A stretch of 64,000 nt of DNA from JAPOXR01 sp965221815 (GCA_965221815.1 OZ244915.1:1178001-1242000); one strand, 5' to 3'. Positions 8,664 to 16,933 are shown, numbered from the stretch's first letter. The notes: a model not told the origin generated them from the sequence alone. Made by a program: numbers and translations.

Positions 8664-8900
8664 ATGTCAATGTCAGAAGACAGTGCCGATGTGGGTTTGG
8701 ATGTCCACAAGGATTCGATTGCGGTGGCTATCGCCCGGCCGGGCGCAACCCGCGTTGCCGGGAACGATTGCGCACTCTCGGCCCGCACGTTTGCGCCTGA
8801 GTCCCGATGGCTGGCTCTCAGTTTCTGTGATGAAGTTGGCTCCTGCGGTGAGGGTCTCGATCGGGAGATCATGATAAATCACCGCATACTGGCTGGATGA
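8664..8900 (+). mobile_element. IS110-family transposase, N-terminal fragment
   Basis: The first 25 residues (MSMSEDSADVGLDVHKDSIA then VAIARPG) match the opening of the DEDD/RuvC-like domain of IS110 transposases ('xVGLDVHKDSIxVAIA', including the first catalytic Asp). The similarity stops after that and the frame ends at 78 codons, whereas intact IS110 transposases are 300-450 aa. This is a truncated relic that cannot make an active enzyme. Confidence 0.7.
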
Positions 8901-9078
8901 TCATTTTGCCGAAGTCAGCAATATGGTCAGGCAGATGCTTGAGCATACTCATCCAGCCAGCAGAATGTGTTGACTAAAGCCCGTTGATAATTGCCTTGCG
9001 TCTTGAGTGTTTGGCGTGTCTTTTTGCCGGGATCGCACGCCGAAAAAGGCGCCACGAGCAGATGAGGCCGGTGACAAG

Positions 9079-9690
9079 ATGACCGCTGATCGCACAGTTT
9101 TGACGGATGAGATGTGGGCGCGGGTGGCACTGCTGTGTCCGGGCCAGGTGACCGACCCGGGGTGAACGGCGGTGGACAATCGCCTTTTTCAGGAGGAGGT
9201 TCTCTGGCGGTTTTGTACGTGAACGCCGTGGCGTGACCTCCCGCCGCATCTGGGTCGCTGGAACCGTGTTTTCAAGCGGTTCCGGCGTTGGACCCAAGCG
9301 GATCTTTGTGAATGTATTGTCAATGCGTGATCCGGTGATCTGGATGAGTCCAGAGTCTCCGTGGATAGTCTCCGTGGATGGTACGATCATGCCAGCGCAT
9401 CGATGGGCCTCCGGGGCCCAAAAAGGGGGAGCGGAATCCGCAGGAATCGGCCTCTCAAAAGGAGGACTGACCCGCAAGGTCGTGGCCCTCACCGATGCTG
9501 TCGGACATCTGATCCGGTTTGGGGTTCTGCCGGGTCAGACCCACGATCTCAAGGCTGTGCCTGAACTCCTGGACGGCCTGACCTGTGAGATGTTGATTGT
9601 GGACACGGCCTTTGACGCAGATTGGGTGCTGGCCAGCGACCGACGGAGTTCCGGCGGCAGGCCCAGTCGGACAAGGGTCAGAATCTCATC
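9079..9690 (+). mobile_element. IS5-family (IS427-like) transposase relic
   Basis: From the ATG at 9079 the frame reads MTADRTVLTDEMWARVALLC, LFQEEVLWRF, then PWRDLPPHLGRWNRVFKRFRRW, interrupted by several stop codons. Further on, in another frame, come VDGTIMPAHRWASGAQKGG, GLSKGGLTRKVVALTDAVGH and LLPGQTHDLKAVP-like segments ending ADRAFDADWL-like (VDTAFDADWVL). This is the order of an IS5/IS427-group DDE transposase. At least two in-frame stops and one frameshift are present and the C-terminal part is missing, so it is dead. Confidence 0.75.
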
Positions 9691-10031
9691 AAGACCCTCA
9701 AGGATCGAGCGGGACACATCCGGCGCTTTGTCTTCAAATCGTCGCGCGAGGTCGATTACAGCCCCCTGAAAACAGATCATGACGTCAAGGTGACACGCTG
9801 GAGGAATGCCGCGGACCGGTCTGCGGTCGAGGCCATCCAAGAGTTGGATACGCGTGTTGATGAATTCCTCTAGAGGCTGATGGGTGGTGAAGGTGCCAGA
9901 TCAGGCTGAGCGGTCGGGCGTGCCTGTCTGCGGCGCATGAGCCGAATCTCCTTGAGAAAGCCGCGTCGCGCGACTCGATAAGGGGCGGACTTCTCATCGA
10001 TTCGTGCCCATGACCTGCGCCCATCCGTGTG
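9691..10031. other. Sequence between IS relic and TA module
   Basis: I see no recognisable gene. The stretch follows the point where similarity to the IS5-type transposase ends and may be a different piece of mobile debris. Confidence 0.3.
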
Positions 10032-10059
10032 TTGCATTTATTGCATTTGGGCCTATAAG
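10032..10059 (+). promoter_or_regulatory. Likely sigma-70 promoter with TTGCATTT repeat, HTH/PIN operon
   Basis: TTGCAT (10032-10037) and TATAAG (10054-10059) are 16 bases apart and resemble -35 and -10 elements. TTGCATTT is repeated directly (10032 and 10041), so the second copy lies inside the spacer and could be an operator half-site for the antitoxin that follows. A ribosome binding site (ACAGGAGACCGCGA) precedes the ATG at 10086. Confidence 0.5.
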
Positions 10060-10085
10060 GAGGTTGACAGGACAGGAGACCGCGA

Positions 10086-10550
10086 ATGACGATGATGGCT
10101 CAGCGGCAACGACCACCGCGTAAACAGGAAGCGGCGATGGCCCGTGCATCCGGGCAGTTGCTTGCACGTTATGCCCAGAGCCAGAAGCCTCTCAGACTGT
10201 ATCTGGCTGATGAAGGCCTGGCGGAACCTATTGAATTGCCCGCCCGTGCTGTTGGGCTCTTGATGGATATCCTCGAGACCATGGCGGCGGGGCAGGGAAT
10301 CACTATCATTCCCGAGAATGCGGAACTCACCACGGTTCAGGCGGCTGAAGTGCTGAATGTCTCCCGTCCCTTCCTGATCAAGCTTCTGGAGGTGGGGGAG
10401 ATCCCGCACCGTAAGGTGGGCCGACATCGCCGCATTCGAATGGAAGATGTGATGGACTACAAGGCATCCGACGATGCGAAGCGGGAGAACGTGCTCGATC
10501 AACTAGTGACTGAGGCGCAGGAACAGGATCTGGGTTACGCCCAACCATGA
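10086..10550 (+). CDS. Antitoxin with excisionase-type helix-turn-helix
   Basis: A 154-aa protein whose C-terminal half is a MerR/excisionase-like DNA-binding domain: ELTTVQAAEVLNVSRPFLIK then LLEVGEIPHRKVGRHRRIR and MEDVMDYK. The N-terminal half (about residues 20-75) has no recognised domain. This architecture is the usual antitoxin partner of PIN-domain toxins of the kind encoded next. Its stop codon overlaps the toxin start by four bases (ATGA), typical of TA operons. It probably represses its own promoter at 10032-10059. Confidence 0.8.
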   Translation: MTMMAQRQRPPRKQEAAMARASGQLLARYAQSQKPLRLYLADEGLAEPIELPARAVGLLMDILETMAAGQGITIIPENAELTTVQAAEVLNVSRPFLIKLLEVGEIPHRKVGRHRRIRMEDVMDYKASDDAKRENVLDQLVTEAQEQDLGYAQP

Positions 10551-11116
10551 GCCGTGACACGGCGCTGCTTGATGCCAACATTCTCTATCCGGCGCCGATG
10601 CGTGACCTGTTCCTGCAGCTCGCGGTCATGGGTCTTTTCCAGGCCAAATGGTCAGAGGAGATTCACCGCGAGTGGATCAACGCGCTGATGCGCAAGGAGC
10701 CGCGGCGGGATCGGGTCGCACTCGAGCGAACGCGGGATCTGATGAATCAGGCGACGCGGGACTGTCTGGTCATCAACTATACGGCTGTCATCCCCGCGCT
10801 CACACTTCCTGATCCCAACGACCGCCATGTTCTGGCTGCAGCCATCATCGGTCGGTGTGATGTCATCGTGACGCAAAACCAGAGGGATTTTCTACGCAAC
10901 ACACTGGATCCTTACGGCATTGAAGCCCTGCATCCGGATGAGTTCCTGAGCAACCATTTGGAACGGGAACCCGACTTGTTCTGCGCGGCCCTGCACAGGG
11001 TCCGTGCCCGACTCCGCAATCCGCCATATTCGGCCCAAGATTATCTTGCGAACCTGACACAGCAGGGGTTGGTCGTCACGGCGGCAGCGATGAAGCAGTT
11101 CCAGGAACTGATTTGA
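10547..11116 (+). CDS. PIN-domain toxin (putative ribonuclease)
   Basis: A 189-aa PIN-domain protein. The acidic active-site residues are in place: LLDANILYPAPMRDL (Asp near residue 8), LPDPNDRHVLAAAI (Asp near residue 90) and CDVIVTQNQRDF (Asp near residue 105). The segment LFQAKWSEEIHREWINAL is characteristic of the PIN_3-type toxins that pair with an excisionase-like antitoxin. The enzyme would be a Mg-dependent endoribonuclease whose target is not predictable. The frame is intact and the gene is coupled to the antitoxin by a 4-base overlap. Confidence 0.82.
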   Translation: MSRDTALLDANILYPAPMRDLFLQLAVMGLFQAKWSEEIHREWINALMRKEPRRDRVALERTRDLMNQATRDCLVINYTAVIPALTLPDPNDRHVLAAAIIGRCDVIVTQNQRDFLRNTLDPYGIEALHPDEFLSNHLEREPDLFCAALHRVRARLRNPPYSAQDYLANLTQQGLVVTAAAMKQFQELI

Positions 11117-11220
11117 CGAAGAGGGAGGGCGGATCTTTTTCGTACATCTGGTCCCATTTTGGGGCATCAGGCGAACTGACGGTGTGTCACCACCACCACC
11201 CGCCCGCAGCTGACTCCGCA

Positions 11221-11448
11221 TCAGACGAGTCCAGCTGAGTTCAGGCATTGGCTACCCGCCGTGATCGCCGGCTGAAGCGCAGTTTCCATGATGCGCACCT
11301 GTGGCGGGGGGATCGCATATATCCCGTAACCCCCGAATTCCCAGACATTGATCTTGCCCGTGGTTGCCAGTCCGACATGTACCAAGACCAGCAGCAACTG
11401 CACCATCAGGAATGGCAGGAAGTAATGCCGTAAACCCATCCTGTTCAT
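11221..11448 (-). CDS. Small membrane protein, 75 aa, unknown
   Basis: MNRMGLRHYFLPFLMVQLLL continues into a hydrophobic span ending HVGLAT, then a polar tail (INVWEFGGYGIYAIPPP). One or two membrane segments are likely. Its ATG overlaps the stop of the preceding 51-aa frame by four bases (ATGA), which supports translation. I recognise no family; the pair may be what is left of an integral membrane protein encoded after the DCC-family gene. Confidence 0.4.
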   Translation of the reverse strand: MNRMGLRHYFLPFLMVQLLLVLVHVGLATTGKINVWEFGGYGIYAIPPPQVRIMETALQPAITAGSQCLNSAGLV

Positions 11449-11600
11449 CCGAAATATCCCACGAATAGATCCATGAAACTGTCCAGATGAAACCAGCCAA
11501 TCAAGGCCAGCGGCACCAGGGCCAGAAACAATCCCACGGGCAGCGCACGGCGGGCCACAAAGACCAGACGAGAAGATTGATTGTCTGGACACCTTTTCAT
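11445..11600 (-). CDS. Small membrane protein, 51 aa, unknown
   Basis: MKRCPDNQSSRLVFVARRAL is followed by one strong hydrophobic span (PVGLFLALVPLALIGWFHL) and a short tail. It overlaps the following 75-aa gene by ATGA and begins inside the tail of the broken DCC-family frame, so it may be expressed from the same transcript. No family recognised. Confidence 0.35.
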   Translation of the reverse strand: MKRCPDNQSSRLVFVARRALPVGLFLALVPLALIGWFHLDSFMDLFVGYFG

Positions 11601-11883
11601 CGGCAATTGTCCCCACACCCAGCATCCGCCACGGGAAGGGCAGCCGCAGGGCTATGCGGATCATTGCATCGCTGCGATCCCAATAGCGGCCTGTCTCATC
11701 GACAAATAATCAACTCGCCGGATCGTCTGGATCAAGATTGGCCGCCGACATCATTGCTCGACCCGGATCAACGTCAGCGACGGCGATCCGGAGCCGGCCC
11801 GTCCTCTCCATGCGATCAATGAGACGCATCGTCCATGAGCAGAGGGCACAATTCCCATCAAGGACGATCACGGGATTCGTCAC
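11600..11883 (-). pseudogene. DCC-family thiol-disulfide oxidoreductase-like gene with premature stop
   Basis: From a GTG that overlaps the ankyrin-gene stop (GTGA, 11883-11880) the frame reads MTNPVIVLDGNCALCSWTMR, GRLRIAVADVDPGRAMMSAA, NLDPDDPAS, then a TGA (11712-11710), then LFVDETGRYWDRSDAMIRIA and LRLPFPWRM in the same frame. The 'VLFDGxCxLCxxxVRFxxxRD ... LDPDDPxSxxLVDxGRxYxRSDAxLRIARxL' pattern is the DCC (DUF393) family, including the CxxC motif (here CALC). The TGA therefore sits inside an otherwise conserved gene. Confidence 0.6.
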
Positions 11884-12494
11884 CGGATATCCGGGATAGC
11901 CGTGAAGGGGTGGACACCGTTCAGGTTTGTGTTGGTTAAGGCTCGTGGCTTCGTTTTCGGTGTTGACTTTGGTGTGACCTCCCGGAGTCGGGTCAAGCCG
12001 CCCGCTCCCCCAAGTGATGGATTTGCTTCTCCAATCATTAAAGGTGTCCGGACCTTGTTGTCCTTGACTGTAGGATCAGCACCATCGTCGAGCAATGCTT
12101 CCATAATCGCTGCGGCGTCTTGTGAATTTCTGTGCCGCATTGCCCAGTGCAGGGCGGTGGAGTCGTCAGGGCCTTGCGCATTGGGGTCTGCACCGGCATT
12201 GAGCAATGTCTGCATCATACCCAGAGCGGCATAATGATGCGCCGCGTAATGCAGAGGTGTCCGGCCTTCTGCATTCTTGATGTCGACGTCAGCACCGGCA
12301 CTGACAAGTGCTTGAATGATATCCAGATGACCGTGAACGGTTGCGAGATAAAGTGGTGATACAGAACCGGAAGGAACTGACGTGTCGGGAATGTTGGGAT
12401 CACGCCCGTTTGCCAGAAGCGTCCGCACCCTGTCGATATCCCCGGACTTGATTGCTGTGTGCAGATCCAGCGGATTGTCCTTGGCCAACCGCAC
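11880..12494 (-). CDS. Ankyrin-repeat protein
   Basis: A 204-aa protein made largely of ankyrin repeats: DLHTAIKSGDIDRVRTLLAN, SPLYLATVHGHLDIIQALVS, TPLHYAAHHYAALGMMQTLL and TALHWAMRHRNSQDAAAIME, each followed by a 'GADxx..' turn. The repeats span roughly residues 8-150; the tail is charged and unlike an ankyrin repeat. The start is a GTG (12494). Ankyrin proteins mediate protein-protein contacts, often with host or TA partners; no function can be assigned. It follows the PIN toxin gene by 45 bases on the same strand, so it may belong to that transcript. Confidence 0.78.
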   Translation of the reverse strand: MRLAKDNPLDLHTAIKSGDIDRVRTLLANGRDPNIPDTSVPSGSVSPLYLATVHGHLDIIQALVSAGADVDIKNAEGRTPLHYAAHHYAALGMMQTLLNAGADPNAQGPDDSTALHWAMRHRNSQDAAAIMEALLDDGADPTVKDNKVRTPLMIGEANPSLGGAGGLTRLREVTPKSTPKTKPRALTNTNLNGVHPFTAIPDIR

Positions 12495-12539
12495 AATCCC
12501 GTCCAGGCGCGATGATGGATCGGGCCGGGATGGAAGCGC

Positions 12540-13148
12540 CTATTGGGTGGTGTCATAGCTCTCGCGGAAATCATCATTGAGATCAGAACTGAACTGGTCG
12601 AAGGGATACCGATCCAAATTTCGACCCGTGGCGTGAATCTGATCGAATAAGCTCGCGGCTGAGGGAATGACCTTCAATGACTCCAGAGCCAGGAGGAGTG
12701 ACCAGGTTGACATCCGCCGCACATACGGTCCGAAGTCCATCTTCTCGACGCGGCGATCTTCAAACAACACAAGTCCCGTTGCATCGCGGGTGAGCGTTGC
12801 ACGGAGAGAAGAGGCCATTTCCAGAATCGCATATTCTCCGGCATTACGGGTTCTGGAATCTCGTAGGAAGCGTGTGCGCTCCTCCGCAGGAAGGGCCTGA
12901 CGAAGTTCGGCAATTTCACGAAGCATGGATCCATATGTGGTTTCAAACACGCGGATCCGGTTTTCACTTGATGCGAGCCAGGTGGCCAAAGAGTCTTGAT
13001 CCGATGTGCGGACCCGGCCTCCAAACAGTTCATACCTGACTGCATCGGCGATCAGAATCTGGCCCTTGAATCTGTCGAGAAGATCGAGTCGTCCGGCCAA
13101 GGATAACGAGATCAGCGGTCCGGTGTCTGGCATGACGACCGTGATCAT
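12540..13148 (-). CDS. PIN-like toxin of overlapping TA operon
   Basis: A 202-aa protein opening MITVVMPDTGPLISLSLAGR, the start of a PIN-like fold with the first acidic residue at Asp8. Candidate further active-site residues are Glu105 (NAGEYAIL) and Glu130/Asp131 (VLFEDRRV, a typical fourth PIN motif). Its ATG overlaps the stop of the preceding 87-aa gene (ATGA). It is larger than VapC (about 130 aa) and carries an extra C-terminal region after residue 145. Likely a ribonuclease toxin; its target is unknown. Confidence 0.68.
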   Translation of the reverse strand: MITVVMPDTGPLISLSLAGRLDLLDRFKGQILIADAVRYELFGGRVRTSDQDSLATWLASSENRIRVFETTYGSMLREIAELRQALPAEERTRFLRDSRTRNAGEYAILEMASSLRATLTRDATGLVLFEDRRVEKMDFGPYVRRMSTWSLLLALESLKVIPSAASLFDQIHATGRNLDRYPFDQFSSDLNDDFRESYDTTQ

Positions 13149-13408
13149 GACGCAACTTTGGATCTGTCTTCGGTCTCAATGGTTTCCAGACCCAGCAGTT
13201 GCCGCACTAGGGGCAAACCTTCACGGACTTCGCGTGCCACCTGGGCTTCACGCCCCTGGTCCCGCGGAAGAGGAAGATCGTGTCGGGCCATGGTCAGAAA
13301 CAACTCACGATACCCAGACAATTGCAACGACTGAATGACAACCTCGGGTCCGATCTCTCCCGCTGAATAAGCGCGAAGACACTGTGCTGTGGTGATGAGG
13401 CGCGTCAT
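13145..13408 (-). CDS. Putative antitoxin, 87 aa
   Basis: A small alpha-helical, charged protein (MTRLITTAQCLRAYSAGEIG..., ending EDRSKVAS). Size, position directly before the PIN-like gene and the four-base overlaps at both ends mark it as the cognate antitoxin. I do not recognise a DNA-binding fold; the central part (RELFLTMARHDLPLPRD) resembles short helical antitoxins of PIN toxins. The function is inferred from context. Confidence 0.55.
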   Translation of the reverse strand: MTRLITTAQCLRAYSAGEIGPEVVIQSLQLSGYRELFLTMARHDLPLPRDQGREAQVAREVREGLPLVRQLLGLETIETEDRSKVAS

Positions 13409-13521
13409 CTGTCTGTCCTTCGATGATCCGATCCTTCAATAAACAGCCCAATTTCTTCTGTTGTCGTTTTGACTTCACTGTGGCAATGAGGCTTCAAACG
13501 GCTCAAGAGATCATGTAGCAT
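13405..13521 (-). CDS. 38-aa small protein bridging nucleotidyltransferase and antitoxin genes
   Basis: MLHDLLSRLKPHCHSEVKTT continues to a stop at 13405. Its start lies 11 bases inside the end of the nucleotidyltransferase gene and its stop overlaps the next start (ATGA). The continuous chain of overlaps across four frames suggests that it is translated rather than chance. No family recognised; it could be the N-terminal remnant of a larger partner protein. Confidence 0.4.
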   Translation of the reverse strand: MLHDLLSRLKPHCHSEVKTTTEEIGLFIEGSDHRRTDR

Positions 13522-13822
13522 AGACTGTTTTCCGATCTCTGTTGACTGATGCCATGAAATACCTGTTGAGTTTTGCGCCCTGATCCATCACATTGATCCT
13601 GCGGCCTATCACAGACGCAAGTTCCCGGCGAAAACCCATCACACGCTTCAGTGTTCCCGGTCCATCAAGGGGAATATCATCCACGATGAAATCAAAGTCG
13701 CTGTTCTCAGGCTTGAAATCGTACTCCCGGGCCGCAGAACCGAAGACTTCCAACCGCCGGATCTGATACTTCAGACAGAGTTCTGTGATGTCATTCATCT
13801 TGGGGGCAATTTCAGGACGCAT
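13511..13822 (-). CDS. MNT-type minimal nucleotidyltransferase
   Basis: A 103-aa nucleotidyltransferase with the hallmark motif: VFGSAAREYDF then ENSDFDFIVDD, giving Gly28-Ser29 and the catalytic Asp42/Asp44. Proteins of this kind (MntA and relatives) act as antitoxins that modify a toxin, classically a HEPN RNase. No HEPN gene is present here; instead the gene heads an operon with a 38-aa frame, an 87-aa antitoxin-like protein and a PIN-like protein. A purine-rich site (GAGG, 8 bases upstream) supports the start at 13822. Confidence 0.82.
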   Translation of the reverse strand: MRPEIAPKMNDITELCLKYQIRRLEVFGSAAREYDFKPENSDFDFIVDDIPLDGPGTLKRVMGFRRELASVIGRRINVMDQGAKLNRYFMASVNRDRKTVYAT

Positions 13823-13968
13823 ACGCTGAACCTCTCACAGCACTAATGAAAGGGGCTTATAACGAATAGTTGATAGAATACAGCATGATGAGTTTTTATC
13901 AAAAGGCAGCCACAACATAAGGTGGTGTGTCAACTAATGTATATAAGCCCCTTTCATTTTGAGTCTGG

Positions 13969-14055
13969 CGGAGAGACAGGGATTCGAACCCTGGGTACCC
14001 GCAAAGGCACAACGGTTTTCGAGACCGCCCCGTTCGACCGCTCCGGCACCTCTCC
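13969..14055 (-). tRNA. tRNA-Ser(CGA)
   Basis: On the minus strand the acceptor stem GGAGAGG/TCTCTCC closes an 87-nt tRNA with a long variable arm (class II). The anticodon stem-loop is GCGGT-CTCGAAA-ACCGT, so the anticodon is CGA (serine). The T arm is CAGGG-TTCGAAT-CCCTG. The CCA end is not encoded. It lies at the boundary between the TA-rich region and the pst operon, a usual place for island ends, but no integrase gene is adjacent. Confidence 0.95.
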
Positions 14056-14419
14056 ACGGGATCGGTGCATACCACGAATTGCGGGAACTGCAATGCGTGG
14101 GAGGCGCTGGACTTGGGGCAACGCCGTTTGATTCCATCCCTCTACATATCTTGGCTGGAGCGAGCGATGATTTTGGTCGCCCTGATTTCCGGATTGGACG
14201 GGCACTGCATCTCAGGTGGGCGGTGAAGTTGCCCGTCACCATTTGCGGTAGCAGTCAACGACAGCGAAGCGCTTGGATGTGCCCAATGCCAAGACAGGTG
14301 TCATGACGCCACCGGTCAAACGTTCACAATTTTGTAACAATTATGTCGTGCTCTCATCATACTCATATTGCATGTGCCACCGCATCAATTTGCTCAATTG
14401 CAGCTCGAAAGGATAATTT
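14056..14419. other. Intergenic region upstream of pstS
   Basis: No gene seen. This should contain the pst promoter. The AT-rich stretch 14314-14345 precedes pstS, but I could not identify a convincing tandem Pho box. Confidence 0.35.
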
Positions 14420-15472
14420 ATGTTGCTTCTCAATGAATTCGCCAAGGCTGGCGTGATCGGTTTGGCCGCCGCAGCGGTCGGTGCCGTTGCAGCTTCTGCC
14501 CGGGATCAGATTCAGATTGTCGGTTCCTCGACAGTGTTTCCATATACCCAGGCCGTTTCCGAACAATTTTCGAATATGTCAGGGGCCGCATCGCCAGTTG
14601 TCGAATCAACAGGGACTGGCGGCGGAATGAAGCTCTTCTGTGCCGGGATCGGTGAGTCGCACCCGGACCTGACGGGTGCCTCGCGGGCGATGAAATCCTC
14701 AGAGTACGAACTGTGTCAGTCGAATGGCGTCACTGACGTTACAGAGGCTCTGATCGGCTTCGATGGACTGTCAGTTGCGATCTCGCGCGACAATAGCGCG
14801 GATTGGGACCTGACGCTGGAAGAGATTTTTCTGGCTCTTGCAGCCCAGATTCCCGTTGATGGCAAGATGCAGGATAACCCTCACCAGAAATGGTCTGACA
14901 TCAGTCCTGATTTACCCGATAGTTCCATCCTGGCTTTTGGTCCACCACCGACCAGCGGGACCCGCGACGCATTTGTTGAACTCGCGATGCATGTCGGGTG
15001 TGAGAGTCATCCTTGGATCAAGAAACAGGGGCTGGCCGAGGACAGTGGCTGGGTGAAGGAAAATTGCAGCCGGATGCGCCAGGATGGTCCATTCGTCGAA
15101 GCAGGAGAAAATGACAACCTGATTGTTCAGCGACTGAATGCCGATACCAGTGCCGTGGGAATTTTCGGCTACTCATTCCTTTACGAAAATCTGGATACGC
15201 TGAAACCCGTCAAGATCAATGGTGTGAGTCCGGATGCCGAGACGATCGGTGATCATTCATACCCAATCTCACGTCCGCTTTATTTCTACACCAAGAATGC
15301 ACATCGTGGTGTGATTCCAGGCTTACAAGAATTTATCGAAGAGTATATGTCCGAAGAAGCCCTTGCTTCCGGTGGCTATCTCTCCGAACGCGGTCTTGTG
15401 GCGTTGAACGACTCAGATCGGGCAGCACTGCAAGAAGCCGTCATTACCGGTCAAACCATGAATGCCAAATAA
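14420..15472 (+). CDS. pstS: Phosphate ABC transporter, periplasmic phosphate-binding protein
   Basis: A 350-aa PstS of the type common in alphaproteobacteria. A signal peptide (cleavage near VAASA-RDQ) precedes IQIVGSSTVFPYTQAVSEQF, the phosphate-binding strand with GSSTV. Further conserved parts are VESTGTGGGMKLFCAGIG, LTGASRAMKSSE, and GPPPTSGTRDAFVELAM (the TSGTR phosphate loop). The mature protein delivers orthophosphate to PstCA. It heads a pstS-pstC-pstA set; no pstB or phoU follows. Confidence 0.95.
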   Translation: MLLLNEFAKAGVIGLAAAAVGAVAASARDQIQIVGSSTVFPYTQAVSEQFSNMSGAASPVVESTGTGGGMKLFCAGIGESHPDLTGASRAMKSSEYELCQSNGVTDVTEALIGFDGLSVAISRDNSADWDLTLEEIFLALAAQIPVDGKMQDNPHQKWSDISPDLPDSSILAFGPPPTSGTRDAFVELAMHVGCESHPWIKKQGLAEDSGWVKENCSRMRQDGPFVEAGENDNLIVQRLNADTSAVGIFGYSFLYENLDTLKPVKINGVSPDAETIGDHSYPISRPLYFYTKNAHRGVIPGLQEFIEEYMSEEALASGGYLSERGLVALNDSDRAALQEAVITGQTMNAK

Positions 15473-15546
15473 ATTGAAAAAATAGGTTGAATGTGAGGCG
15501 GTGCAGGTTAACAACAGGACCGCCTCCACTTTTTGGAACTTTCCAC

Positions 15547-16923
15547 ATGGTCGCTGCTGCCTTTTCAGTGCTCCTCATCCTGGCCGTCGGCTCCTACATT
15601 GTTAATCTGCGGGCCGCGCAGTTGCTCAGAAACAGCGGTGAGCGATTGCGTGCGGTCGCTCACTATCATGGACTTTATGGTTTTCTGATTGTCGGACTGC
15701 CCATACTCGCCGGTTTGCTGATTTGGTTGCTGATCAAAGGCGAAATGATTCAGTGGCTGGTCGTTCGTGCCATAGATCCCATTCATCTGACTGATCTCAC
15801 TACGGGGGAGCGACAACTTACTCTGGCAGAAATCCGCTCAATCGCAGGCGGGCGCATTTTTGGTGAACCGGCTCCCTGGATTCTTGAAGCCGCTTCGCAT
15901 CTCAATCGTCTCAACAACAGCGTCGCCAATGCACTCGTTCCTGTGACTGCAGGGATTGCCCTCATTCTTGCGTTCGTCGCCCGCCGGCGGGTTGGCGCTG
16001 AGTTTCATTCACGTGAAAAATCTGAACGCATCGTGATGTTGCTGATGATCCTGTGTGCCACAGTCGCTGTCATGGCAACAGCGGGAATTATTGCTTCCCT
16101 GCTGTTTGAGTCGATTCGCTTTTTTACACAGGTCCCGCTCACTGAGTTTCTGTTTGGCCTGAGATGGGAACCTCAGATTCCACTTCGTGAAGATCAGATT
16201 GCTGCTGAAGGTGCATTTGGATGGATTCCCGTTATCGTCGGCACCCTGTTGGTAATGACCGTCGCCATCCTGTTTGCCGTGCCCGTTGGTCTATTGTCAG
16301 CAATCTATCTCAATGAATTCGCCTCGAGGCAAGCACGTGCTGTCGCTAAGCCGGTTCTGGAAATTCTTGCGGGTGTTCCAACAGTTGTATACGGATTTTT
16401 TGCGGTCTTGGTGATTGCACCGGCATTTCGCAGCACCGGGTCCACATTGGGCATTGATATCGCACCCAACACGGCGCTTGCCGCAGGTGGTGTGATGGGA
16501 ATCATGCTGATCCCGTTCATCTCCTCTTTTGCCGATGATGCACTCAACGCCGTGCCGGCGGATCTGCGAAACGGTGCGCTGGCGCTGGGTGCGACACGCG
16601 CCGAGGCGATGCTGCAGGTGCTCTTTCCCGCCGCCCTTCCGGGGATTGCCGGCGGTATACTTTTGGCGGTCAGCCGGGCAATCGGGGAGACCATGATCGT
16701 CGTCATGGCTGCCGGTCTCATTGCCAGACTGACTTTCAATCCCCTCGATTCAGTGACCACGGTCACCGTGCAAATCGTGACATTGCTGATTGGGGACACG
16801 TCCTTTGACAATCCGAAGACCCTTGCGGCTTTTGCACTTGGTTTGATGCTCTTCATCGTGACGCTGGCAATCAATGTCTATGCGCTGCGTATCGTGCGAA
16901 AATATCGCGAAGTCTATGAGTAG
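15547..16923 (+). CDS. pstC: Phosphate ABC transporter permease PstC
   Basis: Inner-membrane permease, 458 aa from the ATG at 15547 (a TTG at 15487 would add 20 residues of non-hydrophobic sequence). The C-terminal 280 residues are the usual permease core, with TVVYGFFAVLVIAP and the EAA-like loop DDALNAVPADLRNGALALGA followed by GATRAEAMLQVLFPAALPGI. The N-terminal 180 residues hold extra membrane spans (VLLILAVGSYIV, IVGLPILAGLLIWLLI), as in other alphaproteobacterial PstC proteins. Works with PstA as the membrane pore. Confidence 0.93.
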   Translation: MVAAAFSVLLILAVGSYIVNLRAAQLLRNSGERLRAVAHYHGLYGFLIVGLPILAGLLIWLLIKGEMIQWLVVRAIDPIHLTDLTTGERQLTLAEIRSIAGGRIFGEPAPWILEAASHLNRLNNSVANALVPVTAGIALILAFVARRRVGAEFHSREKSERIVMLLMILCATVAVMATAGIIASLLFESIRFFTQVPLTEFLFGLRWEPQIPLREDQIAAEGAFGWIPVIVGTLLVMTVAILFAVPVGLLSAIYLNEFASRQARAVAKPVLEILAGVPTVVYGFFAVLVIAPAFRSTGSTLGIDIAPNTALAAGGVMGIMLIPFISSFADDALNAVPADLRNGALALGATRAEAMLQVLFPAALPGIAGGILLAVSRAIGETMIVVMAAGLIARLTFNPLDSVTTVTVQIVTLLIGDTSFDNPKTLAAFALGLMLFIVTLAINVYALRIVRKYREVYE

Positions 16924-16933
16924 GGGGGATCGC

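Noticed and set aside
13934..14306. Several 80-115-codon frames across 13934-14306
   Set aside because: They overlap the tRNA-Ser gene in all cases and encode nothing recognisable.
14300..14419. Pho box upstream of pstS
   Set aside because: Short TGTCA-like pieces occur but not as an 11-bp-spaced tandem pair, so no PhoB site is claimed.
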